A stretch of DNA of 64,000 bases. Source: Alligator mississippiensis. Its lineage: Eukaryota; Chordata; Crocodylia; Alligatoridae. Below the pieces are notes generated by a model, which did not search any database, was not told the origin of the DNA, and saw nothing but the letters and a program-made list of their open reading frames with translations. The position numbers and the translations under genes are program-made. Of this stretch, positions 11,950 through 24,175 are shown in pieces; position 1 is the stretch's first letter; each line of letters opens with the position of its first letter. The DNA lies in the NCBI RefSeq assembly GCF_030867095.1, contig NC_081827.1, positions 26,970,001-27,034,000 on the forward strand, read 5' to 3'.

Positions 11950-14170
11950 AAAGCCTGTTTAGGTTTTTGAACCAGGTGTGGAAAAGACAAATTTAAATTT
12001 TAACAAATGTTAAGATGACCAAGGAAAACAGTAGGGATTTATTTCTATTTTCCAGTTAAGAATTATGATTATTTATTTTTATTGTAGTAGTGACCTGTAA
12101 CCCCAGTCTACGCCAGGTCATTCTCATGCTAGACACTGCAGAAATGAGTAGAAGACAGCCCCTGTTCATGAAAAGAATGCCACTGATGATTCAACATAAC
12201 AAGACCACAGTTGAAAGAATGTAGTCAAAGGCTGAACAGGCTTCTCAGATCATGACATAAGTGATTTCATACTGTTTAGTCACATAAGTGTCAACCCAAC
12301 CCAAACCATACGTCATTAAATGGGGCAAAGTTTTCATTCATGTGAAATGCTGTGTTTAAGGCCAGCAACTAGTCACTCAGTCCAACATACCATTCTAGAA
12401 AGCTAAGCTAGCCTCTTCTCTTTGCATATGTGAAATAATATTTATTCATTACTCACTGTCAGTATAGCGTTTCATTTTTTGAGGCATCTAATTTCCATTA
12501 ACAACTCTAAATCTCTTCAAATAAATGTGCACGCTTGGCTCTCTAGATTTGTTTTTTTCTTGATTAATGCATTTCTAATTCACCATAACTCTGGTCTCTG
12601 GGCATCCAAATATTATAAAATACTTACCCGCACCAAGATAAGACTTTCCCTTTCCTCTTTCTTAGTTCAGCTGCTGTCTTAAAATAGTCAGATTCCCACA
12701 GCTAGGGTCCAAGAGTGCCTTGGCCAGGCAACATGTGACAGTGAGTTAAAACAATGCCAAAAGAGATGAGCCTCGCACCCTACTCTGAATGTGGAAATGC
12801 TGGGACTCAGCATTTCAGACTGTGGTTTTCTCCCTACCTGTGGGCCCTTCACTGAACAGACTCTGCAAGCTCTAAGGATCGTTCATACAATGACTTCTTG
12901 ACTATTACAATGGAGTTGGACTCGCTTACATTCCCATGACATACTGAAAGGCCAAAAGTGCCATACACCAGTTCCTATAACTAGCCACATGAGGAAAAAA
13001 TCATATGATCAGTGCCCAGGAGACATGGTATACCCAACCATCCTCATTGATGGTGTCCTGCTTTCGCAGACAAACAGAAAAGGAACTCTTTCTGAAGCTA
13101 CTGCTGATGCTCTGGGTTTCATCAGTGGAATAGCAGGATAACATGGCTAGAAAACAAGCTTCGTTTATGGTGCTCAGCTTCTGGTCAGGCCTGAGCTGAA
13201 AGCCTAAAGTACATACTTCTTTCCAACTCTAGTTTTCTTTGCTGGGAATATTCTGAGTCACAAACAACTGAGAATAGCAAAATGATCTCATAGATCAGTT
13301 GCTAAATATACAGGGAAGGGTTTAGTTACAAATGTTCTGACCTAGTGGTTTATAATGCACCCAGTAGAGGAAGGCAGGAAAGATTCCTGGATCCTGCCAC
13401 CTCTGAAATTAATTTTCCCTTTATTGGCAATAACACAGTTTAGTTTGTGTACAGTCCAGTACTGCTAGATGTCAATCTGCAAGAAAGACTTGTAAGAGCG
13501 CATCTCTTTTAGAAGCATGTGCAGCTGAAACATACAGGAATGGGACATGCTGAACACGGACCATGAACTCCACAAAACATACCAAGTACCAATAAAGGCT
13601 GAGAACAGTGGGAATACTGTCATCAGAAATTCCAACATAGAAGACAGGAAGGACTCAGGACCTGTTCCTAATGGGGTAGAAAGATAACTGAGTGGATTAA
13701 TGGAAGACCCTTGGAAAAATATACCATAGGCGTGATACTTTTAGACTGGAATCCTAATACTACCCTGAAAGCTTGATTTACTTTCGACTCCAACTTGGCC
13801 TACCCCATTGACCTTGCATACTGCCTACCCCACTGGCCTTGCATCCATACTCAATTTTCAGTATTATCAGGAAAATCCTGAGTTTATGCTAGTTGAGTAA
13901 AACCATCTCCCCCAACATCATACATTGTGCACCACCAATGTTCTGCCAATACAACACCTGTGTGGATGCTGCATTGACCGTATCGATGCAAACAATCCTC
14001 CAGCAACTCTCTCTCAACATCCCTATCCTTGAGACAATGACGACAGCTCTCGACACAGTTCTGAATTCTGCTGCCCAGAGGTCACAGGGACCAGAAGCCT
14101 CCCAGTCCCTGCCATGAAAATTCTCTAGTGAACTTTGGACATCTCACATCCTGCTAAACTACATTTACCC
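11950..14170. other. Intergenic, nothing recognised
   Basis: Ordinary AT-rich sequence without repeat ends or coding signals that I can support. 13,890-14,170 may already be the 5' part of the LINE that follows, but there is no motif to prove it. Confidence 0.4.
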
Positions 14171-14179
14171 CCTTAGCAC

Positions 14180-17100
14180 ATGGGATATTATGGCAACCCT
14201 CTCCAGGGACTACCACCTTGACAGGGTGGAGAGGTTTGTGTGTAGTGATGACCTTAACAGCAACAACATCAGGAGTCTTGCACTCCTGGTAGGGTCACCC
14301 ATGGTGGCAAGGTATCAGATAAAGTGCAGTCCAACACAACATAGACCTCAACAGTGGAGCGGGCAGATGTAGAAGGCATACTTCTCAATGGCTGTGAAGG
14401 CGGACACAGGCTGCAGTGCAAGAGTAGCTCCAGTTGTTTTGGATTTCATTGCCACTGGACACAGGTTTCTCCCAGGTTTCTCCACGCAGTTGTCAATGTG
14501 CAACGGCCTCCTTGCATAAAGCAAGTCACATATAGACTTCTCCCACTGATCCAACATCTACTACAATAATCAATACCAATACCCATAACTTCTACAAAGT
14601 TCTGCAGCAATAGATGAGTGGTGATGGGGACAGATGAAGTCATCGCCAGGAGTCCCTGATCCCAGATCCACACGCAGGCAGTGGTCATATGATGGTTGCT
14701 TCACCCTTGATATGGGACAGGAGGGTGATTTGGCAGCTGTGACCATGACCGAGCAATCCTTTTTAGGATTTCCTCTGCTCACCATGCATGGGGAAGGGAC
14801 TAGAAAAGGTGCCCCCAAACATAGGCTATCCCCATTTTACCTTACCTGACTGGACAGCTGCTTCTGGGAGAATCACTCCAAGCGTGGTCAAAACACAGAA
14901 ATGTCATGTCCTGGAATGTACGAACCCTACTAGATGATGCAGACAGTGACATCTGAATTCAGAACAGTTATTGTCACCTGAGAATGCACGATACAATATC
15001 GCTATCACTACCGTCAGTGAGACCAGGCATGCAGACGAAGGCCAAGTGGGGGGGTGGGCAGGGGTTGTGTGTTCTTCTGGAAAGGGAAACCTGCAAGCGA
15101 CAGGTGAATATATGGTGTTGGTTTCACCATTAAGAACTAGATTGTCTGCTGAATGACTGAATTCTGTTGGCATGAATGACTGCCTCATGGCTTTCTGTCT
15201 CCAACTGACCAACAATTCGTTTGCTACCATCATCAATACATACACCCGAACACTCGATGCAGAGGAAGAACAGAAAGAACAGTTTTATGCTGTCCTTGAT
15301 GAAATCTTGATCATCATCCTTGGAGACTTCAGTGCAAGAGTTGGCCAGGACTTTAAATATGTGGAGGGGCACTATTTGGAAGGAAAGAGTGGGCAAGGAC
15401 AATTCCACCAGCATCCTTTTACTCTGTAAATGTGCAGAGCATGACCTTGTCATTACTAAACACTAGTTTCAGACAATGTGACACGTACAAAACAAAATGG
15501 GAACACCCTCACTCAAAACAGTGGCATCTCCTCAATTACATCATCACAAGAGCACGTGTTCTAAAAGATGTCCATGTCACATGTCATGAGAGGAGCTGAT
15601 GACTGCTGGATCGATCATCATTTAGCGAGATCCATCATGTCCATCTGGGTTGTGTTGAAACATTGAAAGCAATCCCAATCAGTCCAAAGACAGTACAACA
15701 TCAAATGCCTTCAGGCCCCTAGATACTGCAAGGTCCTCCAAACATATCTCAGTAAAAAACTTGCCAATCCTAGGATTGAAAATGATAACATTTATTTTCA
15801 GGAAGATTGGCAAGCTCTAAAAGAAACCATTCAAAAGGCTTGCACAGAATCCATTGGCTTTATCACCCAATGCCATCAGGGCTGGTTTGATGAAAAAAAA
15901 AAATGCTGAGATCAAAGCCCTTCTCAAAGCAGAAGAGAAAAGTTTTCTGTGACTGGCAAAACCATCTAGTCAGCAGCAAGGAACTTTTTGATGGCTTAAA
16001 GGTAAAGTCCAGAGAAAGATTAGAGAAATCAAAAAGAAATGGTGGGAAGATAAGGCGAAAGAAATCCAACAATTTGTTGACAATTATGACATGCAGAGAT
16101 TCTTCAGTGCAATCAAGAATGTGTGTACAGACCAAATTCTTGCAGGCTCACCCTGCTTAGATCTGAAGACGGCAGTACACTCAAAGACAGTAAGTCCATC
16201 AAAAACCACTGGAAAGAACACTATCAAAAGCTCCTGACCCGAGATTCAAAGGTGACTGATGAAACCATCAAATCTATCCCACAGCATCCAGTAAGGGAAG
16301 CACTTGCCACTCCACCAACATCTAAAGTCCACCAGGCAATAAGACAGATGAAGAACAAAGCATCTCACCCAGATGCATACCAGCTGAGGTCTTCAAAAGT
16401 AGGTGGGGAAGGTATGACCAACGAACTCCACACACTGTTTCTTAAAATCTGGAACATTGGGGAAATTTTCAGTGACCCAAGGAATGCCAATACTGTCACC
16501 ATTTTTAAAAAGGGAGATAAATCTGACTGTGGAAAAACTATCAAGGTATCCTCCTCCTCTTCATCACTGGCAAGATCCTAGCTTGAATTCTGCTGAACCA
16601 ACTGCTCCCTCTTGCCTAGGAAATCCTTCACGAGTCTCAATGTGGCTTCAGACCATCAAGAGACACCATGGACATGATTTTTGTAGCTTGGGAGATCCAG
16701 GAAAAATGCCAAGAAGAACACCAGAAAAGGTATATGGCATTTATCAATTTGAAGAAAGCATTCAACTCTGTTAACCATAAAGCTCTATGGAAGATCTGAT
16801 GACCAGATGATTGCTTCCATCTTATGCAGTGGCTCTGCTATGAAGCCCTTCGCTGTTCGAATTAGTATCAAGCAGGGCTACATAATTAAACCAATTCCGT
16901 GTTCCATCTTCCTTGCGGTCATCAAGATGCTCATCCATGGCTATCTGTTACATGGCATCAGCACCGTGTACATGGATGGGAAGCTTTTCAGTCTTTCCCA
17001 GGCCCATGTGGAAACTAAGGTTACATCAGCCTCAACTGTGGAACTTCAGTATACCAATGATTGTGCTGTCATTGCACATACAGAGAGGGACCCACAAACA

Positions 17101-18366
17101 GCCCTTAACTGCTTCTTTCAAGCATATCAGTGCCTAGGACTGACTCTTAATGTCAGAAAAACAAAGTTTCAGCAGCCTATTCTACCAGTCAACTCCCACG
17201 GCGAAAATCCTTACTGATGGACAGGAGCTGGAGAACGTTGAACACTTTGTATACCTCAGCAGCCATCTCTTAAAGAAGGGCAACATCAATGAGGAGATCC
17301 AATATAGCAGGGGTTCCCAAAGTTTTTATGCCATGGCCCAGTAAACCACAGCTCAGAAGTGGCCATGGGCTGGCAAACCAGGGTCCAGCAGTTGCAGCTG
17401 AGTATGGCCAGAATTTCTGGCCAGAAGACAGGTAAGGATACCCTCATCCCCTGGGTGGGCCAAACCCTGCCCTACAGTGGGCCCTGTGGAGGAAGCCGTG
17501 GCCAAACCACCCGGCTCTGGGGGGGGCTGCGGTTTGTCGGTCTGTGGCCACTTCTAGTCTGGCAGCTGACCGTACCGCAGACCAGCAGTGGGCCACGGCC
17601 TGAGGATTGAGAACCCCTGCAATATAGGATCTAGGGTGCCAGCTCTGCCCTCAGAAAACTGTATCATTGTGTGTTCAATGATCATGACACCAGCACTAAA
17701 ACAAACTCCTATTATACAAGGCTGTGGCAACCCCAACTCTTCTCTATCGCTGTGAAGCTTGGCTGACCTACAAGGTTGTTCAGGGCAACCTTCACCAGCA
17801 TTACCTCTGCATAAAGTTGGAGGATCATTGTATAAATTCCAGTGTGCTCACCGACACTAAGACCACCAGCATGGAAGCATTGATTACTCAACATCAGCTG
17901 TGGTGGACAGGGCATTATGTGCTCATGCCTGATGTATGTTTACCAGAACAACTGCTATACTCCCAACTCAGCCAAGGAAAAAGGACACGTGGGTGCCAAG
18001 GACACCCTCTCCTGGTGAACATTAAGAAGTGTTGCACTGACACCAGAAACTGGGAAAAACTAGCCTGGGACACAGCTATATAGCAATGCCTTGAGAGAGA
18101 AGGTACATTTTACTTTGAAGAAAACCTGTCTTGCCCTGGGGGCAGAAAAAAAATGACAGAAATGGAAGGAAAGGAAACAAGACCGAGAAATCTGTGGCTT
18201 AACTGTCCCCTTTAACCATCACCTGTGGTGTCTGCCAGAGAGTTTGTGGCTTTAGGATTGGCCTTCTTAGACATCAACTGACTTATCTACACTCCTTTAC
18301 TTGACCCATGGGAATGATTATCCTAGACCATGAGGAATCACTGACAATGACTATGGCACCAGGTAA
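14180..18366 (+). pseudogene. Degenerate non-LTR retrotransposon (EN + RT LINE, not CR1)
   Basis: Parts appear in LINE order over about 4.2 kb. A leader segment at 14,190-14,850 is shared with the element at 45.7-48.9 kb. An endonuclease begins at SWNVRTLLDDADSD (14,911) and continues through ATIINTYTRTLDAEEEQKEQ and LGDFSARVGQD (15,230-15,350). The linker and RT begin at RSEDGSTLKDSKSIKNHWKE (16,153) and include VHQAIRQMKNKA, VTIFKKGDKSDC, an eroded FxxLKKAFNSVNHKALW block at 16,740-16,795, RISIKQG, and MDGKLFSLS with LQYTNDCAVI in place of the catalytic YADD. A C-terminal tail with LWWTGHYVLMPD and a trace of the terminal cysteine/histidine motif follow. Stops and shifts are frequent, so it is inactive. 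A hAT sits inside at 17,308-17,619. It belongs to the LINE type whose C-terminus ends in a CxxC...RIGLxSH motif; I do not assign a named clade. Confidence 0.85.
17308..17619. mobile_element. hAT-type element inserted in the LINE
   Basis: 312 bp. It starts CAGGGGTTCCCAAAG and ends TTGAGAACCCCTG, inverted partners. It is flanked on both sides by a perfect 8-bp target duplication, caatatag (17,300-17,307 and 17,620-17,627). The inside is GC-rich without a transposase, so it is non-autonomous. Confidence 0.88.
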
Positions 18367-18369
18367 AGG

Positions 18370-19330
18370 AAAGTTCAGGTGAGTCCCATGCTGCTGCCAG
18401 GTCTAGAAAAGGAGTGCTGGACTCTGTTAACCTATGAGGAGAAAGGGGAATGCAAGATGAGGAGAAGGACCACCACAGGAATAAGAATATTTATTTGGAT
18501 GTTGCAAAGAATAGATAAAAGCTGGTGTGAAAAGGATGAGCAGCAAGACTGTGCAAAGGGGAAAGAACTGCCAGCAGGAAACAAGGGACTTCCCAGCCCT
18601 GGACAGCACCCCATCATTGTCCCTCAAGTGGCTAAAAATATACTAATGCCTAGATGGAAAAAATCCACAAGAGCCAGCAACCATGAGCTGGTCAAAAGGA
18701 GAAGTGCAGGATGGAAAATGCAGAGAGTTCTCAGAAAACCAGCTAAATACAACCAACAGCCCAGAGGTGGAACTGAAGGAAGAGAAAGGGATTTTGGTTA
18801 TGTGTATTACCATATTACTATATGCTTTTTTCCTTATACAGTTTGTTGAATGGTCCTGAAATGGTTTCCCTTGTTCCCCCTGCTCCCTCTTAAAATGGCA
18901 ATTGAATGTGCACAGGCAGGAATCAAAGGAACTGCCTGTTTAAGAATCTGGCTTATTTTAACAACATGAACTAGCAGTCAGAACAAAATAAAAATAAAAA
19001 AGGGAGAGAGAGAGAGAACACAATATTCTTAACATCCTACAACTTTCCCCAAATGCATATTTTTTTGGCCAGAGCAGGCTAAGAAAATGTCTAGCAAAAT
19101 AAATCAATAACTTAAAAAAAATAAAGGTAGACATTAAAATTGGTACCTGAACATATAAAATCAAAACTTACACAACTAGAATAGACAAACCAACATGCAT
19201 AGAAATCCCTTCAAGCAATTGAGTAACCGAGGCTTGGATTCCACAAATAAAAGTGTAAAGGAAGTGCATAAACATAATGAATACAAGACAGTTCCTTGCT
19301 TCTCTTGTCTGAGTGCAAAATAAGTATCTT
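18370..19330. other. Intergenic; open frame of unknown meaning
   Basis: A 156-codon open frame (18,379-18,849, plus strand) directly follows the LINE. It has low-complexity basic composition and no recognised domain, so I do not call it a gene. (AG)n at about 19,000-19,017. Confidence 0.35.
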
Positions 19331-19332
19331 GT

Positions 19333-19540
19333 ATCCAGGTTATAGCTGTATTGGTCTAGAGGTAAAATCATCTCTACTATGAGTCCTGATTGCTATCTTT
19401 TATTAGACCAACAAGATTTTTGCAAAAAAAGTTCTTTAATGGCAAGCCTTCAGGCACAAACACCCTTCATCAAGCATTGGAGAAAAGATTGTAAAAGTTC
19501 TCTTGAGTAGCAATGAAAGTTCATATTTCATAGGATTTCA
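19333..19540 (+). repeat. SINE-like interspersed repeat
   Basis: It starts near ccaggttatagctgtattgg and continues tctagaggtaaaat, then atcttttattagaccaac, tttttgcaaaaaaagttctt, cttcatcaagcattggagaa and ttgtaaaagttctcttgagt. The same chain of words is found on the opposite strand at 62,260-62,457, and its first half is shared with the SINE at 23,991-24,175. The gttgtagc...ttggtcta head resembles a pol III A box, but no full tRNA-like fold is claimed. Confidence 0.7.
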
Positions 19541-19808
19541 CAAAGGAGCCAATAGATGGAAAACTCCTCCGGGCAGGCAGTTCATAGCTGGTATGGAGCC
19601 TCTCGCCTCCTGTGAGGATCTGTGATGATGCAAATTATCTTGAAATGAAGGCAGGAGCAGTCTCTCAGGTTTCAGGTGATCACAGTTGCTTCCTGCTTTG
19701 GAAAACATGAAGATTTCATTTAAAAAAAATGGCTAAAATTTGATATTGATATTCAATAAAATGAGCATCTTACCTGCTGTGCTTGGATTCAGAGGTGGGA
19801 AGAAGTAG

Positions 19809-19811
<3 letters not shown>

Positions 19812-19852
<41 letters not shown>
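19812..19852 (-). repeat. Poly(T) tract, 41 bases (poly(A) on minus strand)
   Basis: An uninterrupted run of 41 T. Read on the minus strand it is a long poly(A) that could mark the 3' end of a retroposed transcript lying at higher coordinates (19,853 to perhaps 21,060). That stretch holds several short minus-strand open frames, but I cannot match them to a protein, and no target duplication was found. Confidence 0.6.
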
Positions 19853-19855
<3 letters not shown>

Positions 19856-20359
19856 TTTTCAGGTGCTTGGCTTTGAATTAATTTGCAGAACTAAGCAACA
19901 GAAGACACCTTTCTTCTCTTTCAAGCTGTTCTCAACACCCTTGCCCTCCAGTACATTTTTACTACAGTTCTCTAAGTACTTGTTAAACTCTGTCCCCACA
20001 TTTCTAGGTTGGGCTTCTTCATTTCTCTGACTGCAGTAGGACATCTTCCATACCACTGGAAGAGTTGCCCATATACTCACTGCACTGGGACCTGTTGAAC
20101 TGGTCTAAACATGCAGCCCTGAAGTAATTTTGACCCCCTTCATATAGCTTATGGCTCTTTTTATGAGAAAGATATTGAAAATGTTCCCAATTTATCTTTT
20201 CCTGTCTGATAAGCCTTTAAATCTATCAATGTCCATTTGTCTTTTCTGGCTGGGTTATCCTCAGGAGGCACCTCCTTTAAATGCCTGAATGACTTGTGAG
20301 AGAGGACACTTTGCTGCTGGCCAGATGCCCAGTTTCTGGCTTCAAGAGTCATGGAAGCA

Positions 20360-22090
20360 AAAGCACCCTAAGTTCCTGTGAATATCAGTTGAAATTTCAA
20401 CACTACCAACATGCTGATGTAAGAAAAGCATCTCTGCTTGCAGCTTCTCCAGAAGTCCTATATTCCTAAGAGAATAAGCCTCACTCACCTTCCCTGAACA
20501 CCTGTGCTAATGCCAGAGAAACATCCTCCGTGATCCACTTTGCTTTCATAATTGGAGAGATGCACCCCTTTCTGCTCATGTGAAAAAGCAATGTGTATGG
20601 ATGGAGGCTTGTGGGGAAGCAGAACCTGGATATGCATCTCGACTGTTGTCATACTACACGTTAGGAAGCCATTTCTTCAAATCCTTCTATTATAAACCTG
20701 CAAAAGTTTGTGCAGCAGAACATGGGTATGGCCTTGCATACTTGGATCCCTGCCCCCCGACAGAAGATTTTGTGCCATGAAACTGATTGCCAGCTGTCAA
20801 ATAGCAATTCAGAGTTGCAGGTTTCCAAAGCACAAATGATACCTGTGTTGATTGGCAAAGCAGCTGTCTTTCTAGTATATCTTCAAAGGGGGAGCTTGGC
20901 ATGTAACTCCATGACTGGGGTCTTTCTCATCCAAAAGTTCTGTAGCTCCCATCAGATTTGCATCTGGTGCCACCATCACTGCTTGCTTCACAGGCCCAGT
21001 AGCCTAGCACCATTGCGTTCACTGGTCAGTGACTGTCCACAGCCCTGGTAATTTCCATGCAATGCCTGCATTTTTCACTCTTCTGCTTCCTTATTTTCAC
21101 TGCTGCATGCAAAGAACTTCTGGTCACTTCGGGGCTTGTTTTTACTTGAGGCAGCAAAGAGGGGCAGAGGGGTGTAGAAGGGCTGGAATTAGGAAGAGCA
21201 TTACAGGATTGCTGTTGGCAAATTTCTGGTGCTCGAAGGCTGCTTGCTTAAGTGCAAACATATAGCAGAAAGGGGAGGGATGCAAGGCCAGCAGGAGCAG
21301 TATGGATTTCATACCCAGATACCTTGTACAGCCGCCAGGGTTTACCTTAGGGTTTTACATTCCAAATTGTGGTGGGCATGGGCTTCAGGACAACCTTAAG
21401 GTTGATCCTACTTATCAGTTAGAGAGACTCAAAAGCAATATTGTTGCTTATATACCAGTGGTAATAGCCTTGGTAATAAATAGGAGGTGTGGAAGATACT
21501 CATAAACAAGAGAAAATACAGTCAGTCTCATAATACTGAAAGCTGGTGAGACAGATCTTATAAACTATTTAGTACAGTGTGCTTGTTACAACCTCCCCCA
21601 TCAGGAGAGAGTTTGAGGAGAGATATGGGTGGTACTTTACATCCAAGACTATTACCTGTTTATAGTCACAGACCATTCAGACTCGCAGGACATTGCTTGC
21701 TAAAGAACTAAAGTTCTAAATAGCAGAACTAAAAAGACAGAGTAATGGGTGGACATCTTTAACAGACCACCACATTTCACTAAAGAACAAGATGAACTGC
21801 TCTTTGAGTATCTGTCTCAAGAAAAGTAGTTATGCTGAATGGCTTCAAATCTAGGGGACATTTGCTAGACAGCTCCTGTGACTGGTAACAATTTCCTCAG
21901 ACTTCCAAAAAAAAAATAAAAAAATTAAAATGTCTTCACATAGAAAGCCCAATGCCAATACTGGACTTAATTCTGATAGAGAAAGAAGAGCTAATCATTG
22001 ACCTAAAAATTGCAGTTGCTAGGTACATCTGATAATGATCTGGTTAAATGTACTTTACCCAAACAGCAGAGTACGGCACTAATCAGTAAC
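20360..22090. other. Intergenic, nothing certain
   Basis: No gene recognised. The minus-strand open frames at 20,661-20,902 have protein-like composition but no recognised family; see the finding on the poly(A) tract. Confidence 0.35.
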
Positions 22091-22098
22091 ATACATAT

Positions 22099-22565
22099 TA
22101 GGGATGTGAAAGGTTAAACGATTAATCATTTAACTGACAAGTGCATTGATAACTGGTTAGCTTACTGGTTATTCCTTAGCTCCAGGGATGCTCAGTCTGG
22201 CAGGGAAGGGAGGGAAAGGGAAGACATGTGGTGACCCAGCAGGGATCAGAAGGCAGCAGGGCAGGCAGGAGAAGCAAGGAGGAAGGGAAGGTGGGTGTGT
22301 GAGGATGGACTAGTACCCATAGCTATGAGGAAAACAGCAAGCAACCGAATAATTCATCAATTAAGCAATTAGCTGCTTGTTCACAGGTGCTCCCTCCCTC
22401 CCAGCCAGGGCTTCAGCTGAGCTGTAGTGTTTGGCTGAGGTTGCCTCCTCCCCCAGTCAAAGGCCTCCCAGCAGGAGCTGTGTCCCAGCTGCTGTTATCC
22501 ATCAATCATTTAACTGATAGAATTAGAGGTTAAACAAATATTTTTAAAATATATTTACATCCCTA
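22099..22565. mobile_element. hAT-type non-autonomous element
   Basis: 467 bp. Both ends read TAGGGATGTRAA (left TAGGGATGTGAAAGG, right inverted TAGGGATGTAAATAT), followed on each side by gttaaac-type sequence. The flanks atacatat (22,091-22,098) and gtacatat (22,566-22,573) form an 8-bp target duplication with one change. No transposase inside. Confidence 0.82.
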
Positions 22566-22569
22566 GTAC

Positions 22570-23570
22570 ATATCTGGAACTTAAAAAAAAAAAAGAAAGT
22601 TCCAAATCTTAAAGCAATTGTTGGTATGGCTGATTGGAACAATAAATGAAGAGCATTAGTAAAAAACAGAAATTGTTCAAGAAATCCCACTGAATGTCCC
22701 AAAAGACAACTCTGCACAACCACAGACATACACTCCGCTCCCCACCACAACAAACTTACACTGGGCAAGAAGCATCCCAGATTAAAAGATGTGGAAGTGG
22801 TGATAAAACTTATACTGAAAGGAAGAACATATAGAGGATGAAAAATGGAAATAGCAATGAATAAAAATTGAAAGTGAAATACATAGGTGATTGATAATGA
22901 AAGCTAAAAGGTGCCAATGGGCAATGAGTCAAAAACCTGAGCCAATTTTTAAAAACATACTGGGAACAAAAATACCTTATGTTGCAAATAGGTACATTGC
23001 TAGATGCAAGTGTAAGATAAGACAGAAATGTTGAAGGGGAGGCTGCAGACCTGGGTCCATGGCCCAGTAGCTCTGGCATCTGGGGGCCTTCTCCGGCAGG
23101 GCTGAGGGCGGGGGGGGGGCTGCAAGTGGAGAGCGAGGGGCTTGGACCTGTGTCCTGGTAAGCAAGGGGGGCAGGGGAGCTCTGATTTTCCATGATAAAA
23201 AATCCAAAATCAAATAGCAAAATTTATAGGTATTTAGAATTTATTAAAAAGTGATTGAGGCACTGGTAGGCTTCTGAATTGCTTTAACGTTGTAAATATA
23301 TCAACAAAACATTGGTGTTCAATTGCTACCTATATATAGCAGTGTTTCATTTTAATCATGGATTTGGGGGTTTTTAATCAGAGAATTTGCTATTTTTAAA
23401 ACAGAGAAAACCAGGATCCCTGCTTATCTCAGAGTTGCAGAGGAGCTAGCTGAGGAGGAACTAATTAACTACTGCTAGTTATTGACAAATCTTGAAAAAC
23501 TGGAGAAAATTCAGAGAAAACATAGTTCCAAGATTTAAAAAAAAGGGTGAAAAGGATGGCTCAAGGCATG
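22570..23570. other. Intergenic, nothing recognised
   Basis: AT-rich with a short GC-rich patch at 23,035-23,180. The 136-codon minus-strand frame here lacks any motif. Confidence 0.4.
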
Positions 23571-23631
23571 GTAGAATCATACAGAATCATAGAAAATTAG
23601 GGTGCAAGGGACCTCAGGAGGTCATCTAGTC

Positions 23632-23819
23632 CAGTGTTTCCCAACCTTTTCCAGCCCAAGGCACACTTACATTAATAAAAATGTTCCACGGCACACCTGT
23701 TAAGGCATTCCCCCTCCTCATACTTAGTGTAGCTCATTGTCAGGGCAAAAGTCCATGGCACACCTGTTCATTTCTGACAACACACTTTTGTGCCGCAGCA
23801 CACTGGTTGGGAAACACTG
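23632..23819. mobile_element. hAT-type MITE inside CR1
   Basis: 188 bp with ends CAGTGTTTCCCAACC and GGTTGGGAAACACTG, perfect 15-bp inverted partners. Flanks atctagtc (23,624-23,631) and atttagtc (23,820-23,827) are an 8-bp target duplication with one change. Confidence 0.88.
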
Positions 23820-23990
23820 ATTTAGTCTAACCCGCTGCTTAAAGCAGGACTGCCAAATATATCATCCTAGTCAACACTTTGTCTAGCTGGGTCTTAAAAA
23901 CCTCTAAGGATGGAGATTCCACCACTTCTCCGGGTAACTTGTTCCAGTGCTTTACTATCTTTCCTGCAAGAAAGTTTTTCCTAATATCTA

Positions 23991-24175
23991 CAGGGGTGTA
24001 GGTTGTAGCCATGTTGGTCTAAAGGACCTAGGCAGACAAGGTTCTTTGGGTGAATCCGATATCTTTTATTAGACCAACTTAAATAGTTGGAAAACAATTA
24101 TAATAATTGTTTTCCAGCTATTTAAGTTGGTCTAATAAAAGATATCGGATTCACCCAAAGAACCTTGTCTGCTTA
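23991..24175. repeat. SINE copy ending in a 69-bp fold-back
   Basis: Flanked by a perfect 14-bp direct repeat, tttcctaatatcta (23,977-23,990 and 24,176-24,189), which is CR1 sequence. This length fits target-primed retroposition and not a DNA transposon. The head ggttgtagccatgttggtct is shared with the SINE-like repeats at 19.3 and 62.4 kb. The body from 24,032 to 24,100 is followed after a 3-base loop (taa) by its inverted copy at 24,104-24,172; I see one mismatch over 69 bp. Confidence 0.85.

Noticed and set aside
18379-18849. 156-codon plus-strand open frame
   Set aside because: No recognised domain, directly after a LINE; likely chance.
22810-23220. 136-codon minus-strand open frame
   Set aside because: No motif; half of it comes from a short GC-rich patch.
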